Counted from the first letter of the stretch, positions 51,251 to 61,513 are shown. The stretch is 64,000 nt of DNA from Solibacillus sp. R5-41 (GCF_002736105.1 NZ_CP024123.1:550001-614000); one strand, 5' to 3'. Notes: generated by a model from the sequence alone, not told the origin. A program made the numbers and translations.

Positions 51251-52270
51251 ATGACGATTCTAGTCACAGGTGGTCTGGGCTTTATAGGCAGCCATACAGT
51301 AGTAGAATTAATAGAACAAGGAGAAGATTGTTTAATCATTGATAATTTATCAAAATCTACTATTAATGTATTAGATCGAATCGAAACAATTGTTCAAAAG
51401 AAAGTTCCGTTTATAAAATTAGATTTATTGGATTTAGGTAAGTTGCGGATGGTTTTTAAAGAAAATGAGATTACCGCAGTTATCCATTTTGCAGGCTTTA
51501 AGGCGGTGGGGGAATCTGTAAGCAATCCACTTATGTATTATCAAAACAATTTAATAAGTACGCTCAACTTACTCGATGTGATGAAAGAGTTTGATGTGAA
51601 AAAGTTGGTTTTTAGTTCTTCTGCAACGGTTTATGGTGACTTGCATACACCGCCACTAAAAGAAGATTTATCACTTCATGCACCGAATCCATATGGTCGT
51701 ACAAAATTGATGCTCGAGGAAATTTTACAAGATATTGTCGCAGCACAAACTGGCTGGAGTATCGCACTTATGCGGTACTTTAATCCAATTGGCGCTCATA
51801 AAAGTGGCTTGTTAGGAGAAATGCCATTTGGTGTGCCGAATAATCTGATGCCTCATATTTTAAAAGCAGCAAGTGGAGAAACGTCTTCATTACAAGTATT
51901 TGGTGGAGATTATGAGACAAAGGATGGTAGCTGTATTCGAGACTTTATTCATGTTATGGATTTAGCACTGGGACATGTTAGTGCGTTAAATTATTTGGAG
52001 ATTTATGAAGGCTGTGAGGCGTTTAATCTTGGTACAGGGATCGGATACTCTGTTTTTGATTTGATTCGTACATTTGAGGATGTTAATAACGTAAAAGTTC
52101 CGCATAATATTGTTGCACGCCGAGAAGGGGATATTGTTGCAAGTATTGCAGATGCCTCCAAAGCGAGAATGTTGCTAGGTTGGGATGCACAGTATGATTT
52201 ACAGGATATGTGTTATGACTCGTGGAAATGGTATAAAAACGTTCTACATCACATAACTAAGGATTCTTAG
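51251..52270 (+). CDS. galE: UDP-glucose 4-epimerase
   Basis: 339 residues. The NAD-binding motif GGLGFIGSH, the catalytic Ser-Ser-Ala-Thr-Val-Tyr and YGRTK motifs, and MRYFNPIGAH are as in GalE. It interconverts UDP-Glc and UDP-Gal, and perhaps the N-acetyl forms, to supply the cluster's transferases. Confidence 0.93.
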   Translation: MTILVTGGLGFIGSHTVVELIEQGEDCLIIDNLSKSTINVLDRIETIVQKKVPFIKLDLLDLGKLRMVFKENEITAVIHFAGFKAVGESVSNPLMYYQNNLISTLNLLDVMKEFDVKKLVFSSSATVYGDLHTPPLKEDLSLHAPNPYGRTKLMLEEILQDIVAAQTGWSIALMRYFNPIGAHKSGLLGEMPFGVPNNLMPHILKAASGETSSLQVFGGDYETKDGSCIRDFIHVMDLALGHVSALNYLEIYEGCEAFNLGTGIGYSVFDLIRTFEDVNNVKVPHNIVARREGDIVASIADASKARMLLGWDAQYDLQDMCYDSWKWYKNVLHHITKDS

Positions 52271-52344
52271 TTTTATAGCAATAGTTCAACTTTTCGGTTA
52301 GAGCATATTAGATTGCTGGATTATGTAGTAATGAGGGGTAATTT

Positions 52345-53211
52345 ATGAAGGTAATTATAATCGGTAAAAATGGTTATATAGCAAAAAATCTATTAACGGC
52401 ACTCAATAATAATTCTCTAATTGTGGATACAGCAGCAGTTAGTGTGCGCCAGGGTATAAATGATATTGATTTTAACAATTATGACGTATGTATTCATACA
52501 GCAGCGTTAGTTCATAAGAAAGAAAGTCGGTATATAGAAGCTGATTATTTTAAGGTGAATACAGATTTAACAATTGAAATTGCTGAAAAAGCTAAGCATC
52601 AAGGTGTAAAGCATTTTATTTTCCTAAGTACGATGGCTGTATACGGACAAGAGCGAGGCGAAATCAATCAACAGAGCTTGTTGCAGCCCAAAACTTTTTA
52701 TGGTAAGTCTAAATTAGCTGCCGAACAAGCATTGCAAGCTATGCAAGATAAGCATTTTACGATATCCATTGTTCGGCCACCGATGATTTATGGACCTAAT
52801 TGTCCAGGGAATTATGCATTACTTCGAAAATTGGCGATGAAAACGCCGATTTTCCCTTATGTTCAAAATGAACGTAGCATGTTATTTATTGATCATTTAT
52901 GTGAATTTATTAATCAATTGATTACGAATAAAGATGCCGGCATTTTCCATCCTCAAGATGGGGCTTTTATCAATACAGCGCAAATGGTGTTAACAATTTC
53001 TAAGCAAAATAAACGCTCTATTTTTTTAAGTAAGATGAGTGGGGCTATACTAAACAAGACTCTTTCTAAAGTATCGCTTATTAATAAGGTCTTTGGAAAT
53101 TTGACTTATGCACAAAATATTTCGCAGTATAATAGCAATTCTTATCGAAAATTCAATCTTTCAGAAGCGATTGAAAACACGGAGCAACAATGGAAGGAGG
53201 AAAGCATATGA
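52345..53211 (+). CDS. NAD-dependent epimerase/reductase (WbpV/WreQ-like)
   Basis: 288 residues of extended SDR type with IIGKNGYIAKN as the nucleotide-binding start, STMAVYG, and YGKSK as the catalytic Tyr and Lys. It is shorter than GalE. The position directly before the initiating sugar transferase, with four bases overlap, is typical of 4-reductases that make UDP-QuiNAc from the product of a CapD-type dehydratase. The substrate is inferred. Confidence 0.8.
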   Translation: MKVIIIGKNGYIAKNLLTALNNNSLIVDTAAVSVRQGINDIDFNNYDVCIHTAALVHKKESRYIEADYFKVNTDLTIEIAEKAKHQGVKHFIFLSTMAVYGQERGEINQQSLLQPKTFYGKSKLAAEQALQAMQDKHFTISIVRPPMIYGPNCPGNYALLRKLAMKTPIFPYVQNERSMLFIDHLCEFINQLITNKDAGIFHPQDGAFINTAQMVLTISKQNKRSIFLSKMSGAILNKTLSKVSLINKVFGNLTYAQNISQYNSNSYRKFNLSEAIENTEQQWKEESI

Positions 53212-53771
53212 AGCGTGTGCTAGATTTTTTTCTTTCATTTATAGCGATCATTATTTTTTCGATACCTATGTTAGTAGTAGCTATTTGGATTAAGGTTGAT
53301 TCGAAAGGGCCCATTCTTTTCAAACAACAGCGTGTTGGTTTGAATGGCGAATTATTCGAAATTTATAAGTTTCGTTCTATGTATACGGAAACACCAAATG
53401 TCTCGACAGAAGCATTAGGTGATCCGAGTGTTTATATTACAAAGGTAGGGAAGTTTATTCGTAAAACGAGCTTAGATGAGTTGCCACAACTTTTTAATAT
53501 TTTTAAGGGTGATATGGCAGTTGTAGGGCCTCGACCAGCACTATACAATCAATATGAGTTGATCGCAATGCGTGATGAAGTAAATGTCAACGCTGTAAGA
53601 CCTGGATTAACAGGCTATGCTCAAGTAATGGGACGTGATTTTATCTCAGATGAGGAAAAGGTTCGTTATGATCTTCATTACGTGGAAAATCAAGGTATTG
53701 GTTTTGATGTGAAAATTATTTGGATGACCTTCTTCAGTGTATTAAAGTCTGAAGGGGTTAAAATGAAATAA
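53208..53771 (+). CDS. Initiating sugar-1-phosphate transferase (PglC/WcaJ family)
   Basis: 187 residues from the ATG behind AAGGAGGAAAGCAT. One N-terminal membrane helix (LDFFLSFIAIIIFSIPML) precedes the bacterial sugar transferase domain, with FKQQRVGLNG, YKFRSM, DELPQLFNIFKGDM and GPRPA. It joins the first sugar phosphate to undecaprenyl phosphate. The short form without extra helices is the PglC monotopic type. The gene ends the cluster before a terminator. Confidence 0.92.
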   Translation: MKRVLDFFLSFIAIIIFSIPMLVVAIWIKVDSKGPILFKQQRVGLNGELFEIYKFRSMYTETPNVSTEALGDPSVYITKVGKFIRKTSLDELPQLFNIFKGDMAVVGPRPALYNQYELIAMRDEVNVNAVRPGLTGYAQVMGRDFISDEEKVRYDLHYVENQGIGFDVKIIWMTFFSVLKSEGVKMK

Positions 53772-53772
53772 C

Positions 53773-53810
53773 AAACCAACTCGATACTATTCGAGTTGGT
53801 TTTATTTTTT
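53773..53810 (+). terminator. Terminator of the polysaccharide operon
   Basis: AAACCAACTCGA pairs perfectly with TCGAGTTGGTTT, followed by TATTTTTT. Confidence 0.92.
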
Positions 53811-53957
53811 ACTATATTTAATAATCCGTTTATCAAATTTCGCCTAATGAAAGAAGGGATTTTAAAGTGCTTATAGAAATTGTAAAATAACATTACTAAA
53901 TTGCTCGCTAATTGATAGAGAAATTTTTTACTATAAAGAATATGCGCGTTCTTACTC

Positions 53958-54044
53958 GAAGTGAATCCTTTTGATCACCCAGGTGTCGAGGCATATAAAC
54001 GTAAAATGCTAGAGTTGTTGCAAGTAGAGAAGGTGGCGAAATAA
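53958..54044 (+). pseudogene. pgi: 3' remnant of glucose-6-phosphate isomerase
   Basis: The frame reads EVNPFDHPGVEAYKRKMLEL and on to VEKVAK, then TAA. This is the well-known C-terminus of Pgi (NPFDQPGVEAYK). Nothing upstream continues it; the rest of the gene is missing. The stop codon overlaps the start of the phosphoglucomutase gene (TAATG), so an ancestral pgi-pgcA operon was cut by the polysaccharide cluster or by a deletion. Confidence 0.8.
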
Positions 54045-55738
54045 TGGTTGGGCAAAAATTGTTTAATCAGTGGCAGGAAGTAGCATTACCGGGTTATTTA
54101 GCGGAGGAGTTGGAGTCAATCGTAGGAGATACGGTTGCGATTGAAGACCGTTTTTACAAGTATGTTTCCTTTGGGACAGGCGGCATGCGCGGTGTGTTAG
54201 GTGCGGGCATAAACCGCATGAATATTTTTACGATTCGTCGTGTTGCACAAGGGCTAGCACAGTATATTACTTCAAACGGTGAGGTCGCAATGAATCGTGG
54301 AGTCGTTGTTGCGTATGATACGCGTCAATTCTCTTATGAATTCGCAATTGAGACAGCTCGCGTGCTCGGTGCAAATGGCATCAAAGCTTACATATATAAA
54401 GAAGCACGTCCTACTCCACAATTATCGTTCACAGTGCGCGAGTTAAATGCTTATGCGGGTGTTGTCATTACCGCAAGTCATAATCCGAAACAGTACAATG
54501 GCTTTAAATTGTACGGTGAGGATGGTGCGCAGTTAACCCCTTTGTATGCGAATGAAATTATACAGCATATGGAAACAGTGGAGGACATTTTTTTAATTGA
54601 AGCGGCTGAGCAATTGATGTTAGAACAGCAAGGCTTATTGCAATGGATATTAGAAGAGATGGACGAGCGTTTCTTGGAAAAATTATTGACGTTGAAAGAA
54701 AAAAATCAAAATGATATGTCGATGAAGCTTGTTTACACACCGTTACATGGTGCGGGTTTAAGACCGGTATGTGAAGGGTTAAAAGCGTTTGGTTTTGAAC
54801 ATGTTTATATTGTTGAGGAACAAGCAGTACAAGATGGAGCTTTCCCAACTGTTCCGTATCCAAATCCCGAGGAAGTTGCTGCATTTGAATATGCGATGAA
54901 GCTTGGTAAAGAAGTTGGCGCCGAATTACTACTTGCAACAGATCCAGATGCAGACCGTCTCGGTGTAGCTGTAAGAAATAATGGTGAATATGAACTGTTA
55001 ACAGGGAATCAGCTAGGTGCATTATTATTAGATTATATTTTAAAAACAAAGCAACAAAATGGTACATTGCCTACGAATGGAGCCATGATTAAAACGATTG
55101 TCACGTCTGAATTAGGGACGCAAATCGCGAGTCACTATAGCGTTGAAACAATGAATACATTAACAGGCTTTAAATATATAGCTGAAAAAATTGCAGAATT
55201 TGAGGAATCCGGTTCACACACATATGTATTTGGCTATGAAGAGAGTTATGGTTATTTAATCGAAACATTTGCACGTGACAAAGATGCCGTTCAAGTTGCA
55301 TTAAAAGTAGCTGAAATGGCTACCTATTACGCGACTTTAGGAAAAACATTGTTAGATGCATTAAATGGTTTATACGAGCAATTTGGCTATTACAAAGAGG
55401 CACTTGTTTCCAAGACATTTGAAGGCAAACAAGGGCAGGAGCAGATGAAGGTAATTTTAAATAATTTCCGCCAACAACCACCTGTAGAAATAGCTGGTTT
55501 CGGTGTTGCGAGGCTTGAAGATTATTTAGTTGGTGAAGTTACGCATGCAGATGGGTATAAAACGATGATTACACTTCCAAAAGAAAATGTACTAAAGTTC
55601 ATGTTAGAAGATGGTTCATGGATTGCGATTCGCCCGTCTGGTACGGAGCCAAAATGTAAATTTTATTTTGGGGTAAAAGGCGACTCCGCACAGCAAGCAA
55701 TTGATAAAATTGAACAGTTAAAAGTAAGTATTCTTTAA
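54044..55738 (+). CDS. pgcA: Phosphoglucomutase/phosphomannomutase
   Basis: 564 residues. The phospho-serine loop is ITASHNPKQYNG, the metal loop DPDADRLGV, the sugar loop GYEESYGY and the phosphate site RPSGTEPKCKFY. It interconverts glucose-6-phosphate and glucose-1-phosphate to feed UDP-glucose for GalE and the transferases upstream. The start overlaps the pgi remnant's stop, and no separate strong ribosome binding site is visible beyond AGAGAAGGTGG, so it was probably coupled to pgi. Confidence 0.92.
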   Translation: MVGQKLFNQWQEVALPGYLAEELESIVGDTVAIEDRFYKYVSFGTGGMRGVLGAGINRMNIFTIRRVAQGLAQYITSNGEVAMNRGVVVAYDTRQFSYEFAIETARVLGANGIKAYIYKEARPTPQLSFTVRELNAYAGVVITASHNPKQYNGFKLYGEDGAQLTPLYANEIIQHMETVEDIFLIEAAEQLMLEQQGLLQWILEEMDERFLEKLLTLKEKNQNDMSMKLVYTPLHGAGLRPVCEGLKAFGFEHVYIVEEQAVQDGAFPTVPYPNPEEVAAFEYAMKLGKEVGAELLLATDPDADRLGVAVRNNGEYELLTGNQLGALLLDYILKTKQQNGTLPTNGAMIKTIVTSELGTQIASHYSVETMNTLTGFKYIAEKIAEFEESGSHTYVFGYEESYGYLIETFARDKDAVQVALKVAEMATYYATLGKTLLDALNGLYEQFGYYKEALVSKTFEGKQGQEQMKVILNNFRQQPPVEIAGFGVARLEDYLVGEVTHADGYKTMITLPKENVLKFMLEDGSWIAIRPSGTEPKCKFYFGVKGDSAQQAIDKIEQLKVSIL

Positions 55739-55799
55739 GCGAGTTCAGCTATTAACGACTTAAATCTCAGGAAATATATACTATTTTCCTTAAATAATA

Positions 55800-55846
55800 T
55801 GGAGGTTTTCCTGAAAGTGAAGAACTTTTAGGAAAGCTTTTTTTGT
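55800..55846 (+). terminator. Terminator after pgcA
   Basis: TTTTCCTGAAAG pairs with CTTTTAGGAAA (55829-55839 region) and is followed by GCTTTTTTTG. Confidence 0.6.
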
Positions 55847-56005
55847 AGTGATTTGAGCTTCATTGGGACTGAAAACCGATACTAAAGCCCTGTATTGAAT
55901 TTCCTTTTATTCTATTCCACTGTTCCTAAATTCTCCTCACACGTTCTCTTTGATTTTTGTTAAAATTATGAATACGTACATAGAAGAAATGAGTTGAAGA
56001 ATACG

Positions 56006-57835
56006 ATGAAGAAGTTAGTCATACTAGTGTTAGCGGTTATTTTGGTTGGCGTTAGTTTTGTACCTCGAACATTGGCTGAAGAAATAAAGTACTACACGGT
56101 AGTTCCTGAGGACGGAACAGTCATGACTGCGAGCGCGGATGCAAATGGGATGAAAATTATGACATTAAAGCAGGGGACGCGTGTATCGTTAGTTCGTCAG
56201 GAAGAGAGTTGGACGAAAATTGATTATAATGGTCGTCTTGGTTGGGTGAAAAGTGAAGCATTAAAACCATTTGACCATGATTTATTGCCGATTTACTCAA
56301 CGTATTATAAGCAACTGGATAAGGCGCAGGATCTTATTTATGCATTCGTTGCAGATTTTACGCAAGACGGGATTGAGGACCTATATATTGTGAGTGATTC
56401 GAACCCTTCAAAAGGTCAATATACTGCAACAATTTATAGTGGGGAGACCATTATTTATCAAAAGAATTTAAAGTACGGGCTAACCGTTTTAAAAAATTCA
56501 ACGGATCATTATTTGTTTCATCATGCACAAAAGAACACAGAGAAAAAGTATCCATTAGCCGATTTAAATGACCAGGCGAAAACGGATTATTATGAGGTAA
56601 GCGGAGGAAAAAATTCATTTGAAATTGCTACAAATACATATTTGAATTCGTACTATATTGTGCAGTCGGGGAATAAACAAATCGAAGAACTGACGCTAAC
56701 ACATGAACAAATTGTTTCGAAAGATTACTTTGGTGGCAAATCAACAAATGATTTTGGTGAAACGATCTATCAGGATAAATATTCATTATCTCGTGAAGGG
56801 AAAACGACTACTTTATTGGAAAAGGAGTTTGATGAACTATTTGCCTACTATGAAAAGGTAAAGGGTGCCAAAATTATTTATAGCGATGATTATCAATCGG
56901 CCTCTTTAACGACGGATTTTTCATATAAAGTAGAGCGCACCAAGCAAGAAATTCTTGATTTAGCGCTAAATGTGCTGTCAGATAAAAAACAGATTGATGG
57001 AATCGCGGGGCTTGACGAGCTAAAGTTAAAATTAGCACAATCGCTTCAATTGGAAATTCCTTATGGGCAAGCTATCCAACGTAATGCAGCGACTTATGTG
57101 AAAAACTTGGAAAAGGGTATAATCAATGGCTTACCCGGTTATGATAGGAGCTATTTCGCCAAAAGTGACGTGGAGTTTGTGCAAGAAGGGATGCACTATT
57201 TTGAGCGAGCACCAATTGATGCGGTCATTTATGATTTCTATGGTGTCAAAATCAACACCGAGGAATTCAATAATCTTGCATCGATTGATTTCCGTTATCT
57301 TGACGAGCAGACATATGAGTTTCCTGTTGAAGGGCCAGGGGAGCAGTTGAAAACGTATAACTATCGTCAACTTATCGGCATTGAATCGTTCGACCCGGGC
57401 TATGATGCACTGCAATTTGTGGATTATGAAATGCCGATTGATATTGCCGTTTCTGAAATGAATGAAAATGTGTTAATTGCTGGTGAGAAGGTAAATGAAG
57501 GATATGTCCTGTTAAAACGCCTGCCATTTAAGTCGGGTATAAAATGGGTATATATTGATACAGTAGAACAGATTGAAGGTTTGAATGTTGATCAGTACAA
57601 ACCATATGAGAATTCATTGGATCTAGTACAAAAATTTGTTGCAGAGCAGCAAGTAACATCAGGGGAACAAGAGCCACTCGTTGTAGAAGCTGCAACTAGA
57701 AATACGCGTGACGTAGAGCCGAGGCAAGCCAAGCCACAAGGGCCATCTATTTTATGGGGATTATTATCAGCTGGAATGGTGATTCTAATTGGGGCTGCCT
57801 CAGCGAGCTATTATATTTATCGAAAAAAAACGTGA
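56006..57835 (+). CDS. Secreted or membrane-anchored SH3-domain protein
   Basis: About 609 residues; the start could also be the TTG at 55994. Residues 1-27 are a signal peptide (LVILVLAVILVGVSF, cleavage near TLAEE). A bacterial SH3 domain covers about 30-90 (MKIMTLKQGTRVSLVRQ...WTKIDYNGRLGWVKSE, cited in part). A long middle region of about 400 residues has no family I recognise. The C-terminus has one membrane helix (WGLLSAGMVILIGAASASYY) and a basic tail, as in proteins anchored by the C-terminus. The SH3 domain suggests binding to the cell wall. Confidence 0.75.
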   Translation: MKKLVILVLAVILVGVSFVPRTLAEEIKYYTVVPEDGTVMTASADANGMKIMTLKQGTRVSLVRQEESWTKIDYNGRLGWVKSEALKPFDHDLLPIYSTYYKQLDKAQDLIYAFVADFTQDGIEDLYIVSDSNPSKGQYTATIYSGETIIYQKNLKYGLTVLKNSTDHYLFHHAQKNTEKKYPLADLNDQAKTDYYEVSGGKNSFEIATNTYLNSYYIVQSGNKQIEELTLTHEQIVSKDYFGGKSTNDFGETIYQDKYSLSREGKTTTLLEKEFDELFAYYEKVKGAKIIYSDDYQSASLTTDFSYKVERTKQEILDLALNVLSDKKQIDGIAGLDELKLKLAQSLQLEIPYGQAIQRNAATYVKNLEKGIINGLPGYDRSYFAKSDVEFVQEGMHYFERAPIDAVIYDFYGVKINTEEFNNLASIDFRYLDEQTYEFPVEGPGEQLKTYNYRQLIGIESFDPGYDALQFVDYEMPIDIAVSEMNENVLIAGEKVNEGYVLLKRLPFKSGIKWVYIDTVEQIEGLNVDQYKPYENSLDLVQKFVAEQQVTSGEQEPLVVEAATRNTRDVEPRQAKPQGPSILWGLLSAGMVILIGAASASYYIYRKKT

Positions 57836-57912
57836 TGATAGATTAGTGGAGTATATCCCTCTCCTGCCCAAAGATATGGAAAAGATGATAATCAGTAATA
57901 ATCAAATAGAGA

Positions 57913-57957
57913 AAAACATCCCCGCTCTTCCTCACAAAAGAAGAGTGGGGATGTTTT
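57913..57957 (+). terminator. Terminator after the SH3-domain gene
   Basis: AAACATCCCCGCTCTTC pairs with GAAGAGTGGGGATGTTT, followed by TGATTC. The hairpin is 17 bp and nearly perfect. Confidence 0.9.
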
Positions 57958-58500
57958 GATTCAACAGTACATCCTCTGAAAAGGGTGAATTTTTATTCAA
58001 CTGCATAACTTATCAACTAATAAAAATTTAGGTTCGTAATTATTTGTTGAGGATGACGAAATTTCATGAAAGTTAACTTGAGTTTTGGAGACAGACCAAG
58101 TTTGTCTATTAATTTATAAAAAAACTCTATAGATTGTAACAAATTGTATGTTAAACAAAATTAAACAATTTTAGGTTTATAACATCCATGGAAATAATGT
58201 GATATAAAATATATATATTCCAACACTTCCACTTATTATGGTAATTTTATAACAAAATTCATAAAATTGGACTACTTGTAATATTTATTTAACATAAAAG
58301 TACCAACTCTATGTTATAATCAATTGAAATTACATATTCTATAATTATTTATAGTTACGTAATTTTAGAGCAAGCATTAACCCGTCATTTTCTCTTAAAA
58401 TACATAAGACAAAAGAATAGGTAATGGCTCAACTACAAAGCTATTTGTAATCACTATTTTAGTTGATTCAGATAATGAGCATATTAGGAGGAAATTTTCC
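57958..58500 (+). promoter_or_regulatory. Long leader and promoter of the S-layer gene
   Basis: 543 AT-rich bases without a gene. TGTTATAAT at 58312-58320 is an extended -10 element that would give a leader of about 175 nt. AGGAGG lies seven to nine bases before the ATG. Long leaders that stabilise the mRNA are common for S-layer genes. No recognisable riboswitch was seen. Confidence 0.55.
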
Positions 58501-61302
58501 ATGTCAAAAATTAATAAAAGCCGCAAACTTTTTGCAACAACTGCAACAGCTGCATTAGTAGCTTCAGCAATCGTACCAGTAGCTTCAGCTTCTAACTTTA
58601 CAGATGCTGATAAAATCGCACCTTGGGCTACAGACGCAGTAAACTTCTTATCAGAACAAGAAGTAATCGGTGGTAACCCAGATGGTTCATTCAACCCACG
58701 TGGTAACATTACTCGTGCAGAAGCAGCAAAAATGTTCACAGCTGCTTTAAAATTATCTGAAGAAGGTACTGAAGATTTCAAAGACGTATCTGAAAAAGAT
58801 TGGTACTATGGCCCAATCGTTGCAGTATCAAATGCAGGTATCGTAAACGGTAAAGGCGCAGGTTTATTCGCTCCTAAAGCTAACTTAACTCGTGCAGAAG
58901 CGGCTAAAATGATCGTTGAAGCTTACGGTTTAACAGGTGAAGCTGATTTATCTTCATTCTCGGATGCTAAAACTGTATCTGGTAAATGGTCTGAAGAGTA
59001 CTTATCAACTGCAGTAGCAAACGGTGTAATTAACGGTAAAGACGGTAAATTAGCGGCTAATGATTCAATTACTCGTCAAGAATTTGCTGTAATGTTCAAA
59101 CGTGCAATGGACTCTGTTGAAGTTGATTTTGCTGGTGAATTAGCAAACGCAGTATCTGACTTAGAAAAAGCAACTAAAGCATTAAATGTTGAAGTGAAAA
59201 TTGAAACAATCGCGGAAACAAAAGCTGCAGTAGCTACTGCAAAAACAGCAATCACTACAACACAAGCTGCATTAGATGCGGCTGTAAAAGCGGCAGCAAT
59301 TACTACTGATGACGCAGCGAAAGTTCAAGTTACAATTACTAAAGCTACAGAATTAGTAAAAGTAACTGAAGAAAAAATCGCTAAAGTAGAAGAAGCGGCG
59401 AAAGAATTAACAGTTCAATCAATCTCTGCTAAGAATGCAACTCAAGTAGAAATTAAATTCTCTAAAGCTGTCGATAAAGATACATTATTCAAAAACGGTA
59501 TTAGCGGAGCTTTAGCAACAGCTGATACAGTTACAATCAAATCTTTAGAGACAAACGGACCGGTTTCTATTATTGGCGGTGAATTAAGCGAAGATGGTAA
59601 AACATTAGTTCTTACAACTGCTACAGTTTTAGAAAAACGCTATGACTTCACTGTTAAAGGTTTAAAATCAACTGACGGTAAAAACCTTAAAGAGCACAAA
59701 CAAATGCTTACAATTGAAGCAGATAAAACTGCTCCGGTAATTACAGGAACTGAAAAAGTATCTGCTAACTTAGTTAAAGTTACTTTCTCTGAACCAGTTA
59801 AAACATTAGGGACAGTTTCATTCAAACTTGAAGATGGTACAGCTGTTACTGGAATCCAAGAAAAAACAGCATTTGTTGCTGGTGATTCAAGCGTAATTTA
59901 TGATCTTACAAAAGCACAAGTTAACGGTAAAGACCTTGCAACTGGTGTTAATGTAACAGCAACTTTCGTTGGTGTACAAGATCAAAACCATAACTTATTA
60001 ACTCCTAACCCAGCTTCAGTTACTTTTGCAAAAGGTGCTAAAGACGGTGTAGCACCGACAGTATCTGTTGTAACTCAAACTGGTGCAAAAGAATTTACAG
60101 TTAAATTTTCTGAGCAATTAATTGCAAATCCTACAATTAAAGTAGGTACTACTACGCTAGATACTGCAAATGTAGTACAAGATACTGCTGATAAAACTAA
60201 GTACGTAGTTAAAACAACTGAAGTTCTTGATGGAGCTACTACTATCTCGGTAGATGGTTACACTGATTTAAGTGGTGAAACTGGTGCTGCATTCAGCAAA
60301 GTTTATACATTTGTTAAAGACGTAGTAGCAGCAAAACCTACAAAATCAGCTGTAGTACAAGATGCTACTGATGGTAAGCAATATTTAGAAATTACATTTG
60401 ATAAAAATGTTGCAATTGACGATACATCAAAAGTAACTGTTAAAGGTACTCAAGTAAAAGATTTCGTAACTGTAGCAGTTGATAAATCAGCAGCTGTTTC
60501 TTACAAATCTAAAACTGACAAAAAAGTAATTCGCGTTGCTTTATCTACTTTATTAGATAACGCTGCATCTTATAATGTAGGTGCAACTTATGACTTAGAT
60601 GTTACTTTTGCAAATGTAAAAAGTGAAACAGGTGTAGCTGTTGACAGCACTACTGCTGATTTCAAATTAGTTGCAGACGGTACTGCTGCTGCTGCTGGTA
60701 AAGTAGCTGTAACTTCAGTAACTCCAGGAGCTACAAATGACCAAGTTACAGTAACTTTTGATGGTAATGTAGACTTAGCAACTGCTACAACAGCAGCTAA
60801 CTATACAGTTGATGGCGCAGTTGTTGAATCAGCTACTGCTGCTTCATCTAAGACAAATGTTATTACATTAAAATTAAAAGCTAATTCAAACACTTTCACT
60901 GGTATCCGTAACGTAACAGTTAAAGAGGTTAAGAAATTAGACGGTACGGTAGCAATGGATACTCAAACTGTTGTATCTGCACCATTAAACGAAAATATTC
61001 TTCCAACAGTAACTACTGCTAAATTAACTGCAGTTAACACTATTAAAGTTACTTTCTCTGAAAACGTAACTGATGGTACGGCGGTAGACTTCGTACTTAA
61101 TGTAGGTGGAGAAGCTGTTAAGACTACTGTAACAACTGCTACAACTTCAACAGGTAATGTACTTGAATTAACTTTAGGTACTGCTGTAACAGCTGCTGAT
61201 TTAGCTAAAGGCTTATCATTATCTGCTGCAACAACTGTTGATATCAAAGACGCTGTAGGAAACAAACTTACTGTACCAACAGCTATCACTGTAGCTCAAT
61301 AA
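58501..61302 (+). CDS. SLH-domain S-layer protein
   Basis: 933 residues with the ATG behind AGGAGGAAATTTTCC. Residues 1-30 are a signal peptide (ATAALVASAIVPVASA). Three S-layer homology domains follow (about 31-75, 93-140 and 152-205), each with the FTDA/FKDV...WA..AV...G..NG pattern and TRAEAAKM or TRQEFAVM. They bind pyruvylated cell-wall polymer. An Ala-rich helical spacer covers about 215-300. The rest consists of Big/SwmB-like beta domains (SISAKNATQVEIKFSKAVDK, TVTFDGNVDLATA). There is no Cys. The composition is like that of the protein at the left edge. Its own terminator follows. Confidence 0.93.
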   Translation: MSKINKSRKLFATTATAALVASAIVPVASASNFTDADKIAPWATDAVNFLSEQEVIGGNPDGSFNPRGNITRAEAAKMFTAALKLSEEGTEDFKDVSEKDWYYGPIVAVSNAGIVNGKGAGLFAPKANLTRAEAAKMIVEAYGLTGEADLSSFSDAKTVSGKWSEEYLSTAVANGVINGKDGKLAANDSITRQEFAVMFKRAMDSVEVDFAGELANAVSDLEKATKALNVEVKIETIAETKAAVATAKTAITTTQAALDAAVKAAAITTDDAAKVQVTITKATELVKVTEEKIAKVEEAAKELTVQSISAKNATQVEIKFSKAVDKDTLFKNGISGALATADTVTIKSLETNGPVSIIGGELSEDGKTLVLTTATVLEKRYDFTVKGLKSTDGKNLKEHKQMLTIEADKTAPVITGTEKVSANLVKVTFSEPVKTLGTVSFKLEDGTAVTGIQEKTAFVAGDSSVIYDLTKAQVNGKDLATGVNVTATFVGVQDQNHNLLTPNPASVTFAKGAKDGVAPTVSVVTQTGAKEFTVKFSEQLIANPTIKVGTTTLDTANVVQDTADKTKYVVKTTEVLDGATTISVDGYTDLSGETGAAFSKVYTFVKDVVAAKPTKSAVVQDATDGKQYLEITFDKNVAIDDTSKVTVKGTQVKDFVTVAVDKSAAVSYKSKTDKKVIRVALSTLLDNAASYNVGATYDLDVTFANVKSETGVAVDSTTADFKLVADGTAAAAGKVAVTSVTPGATNDQVTVTFDGNVDLATATTAANYTVDGAVVESATAASSKTNVITLKLKANSNTFTGIRNVTVKEVKKLDGTVAMDTQTVVSAPLNENILPTVTTAKLTAVNTIKVTFSENVTDGTAVDFVLNVGGEAVKTTVTTATTSTGNVLELTLGTAVTAADLAKGLSLSAATTVDIKDAVGNKLTVPTAITVAQ

Positions 61303-61336
61303 TAAATAGTAATTAATTTATTTATTATTAAATTTT

Positions 61337-61382
61337 AAAAGCTCTACATGGAATTTTTCCGTGTAGAGCTTTTCTTTTTTTC
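61337..61382 (+). terminator. Terminator of the S-layer gene
   Basis: AAAAGCTCTACATGG pairs with CCGTGTAGAGCTTTT (one wobble), followed by CTTTTTTTC. Confidence 0.93.
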
Positions 61383-61513
61383 ACATTGAGCGGCTTGATA
61401 AAGTTAAGATTTACTAAGTATAATTATTAAAGAGTAATATTCCCATATTTTTCAGGTTAATCCTGTAAATATGCATTATAATGGAAGGATTAAGTAGATG
61501 GAGGAAGTAAGTA

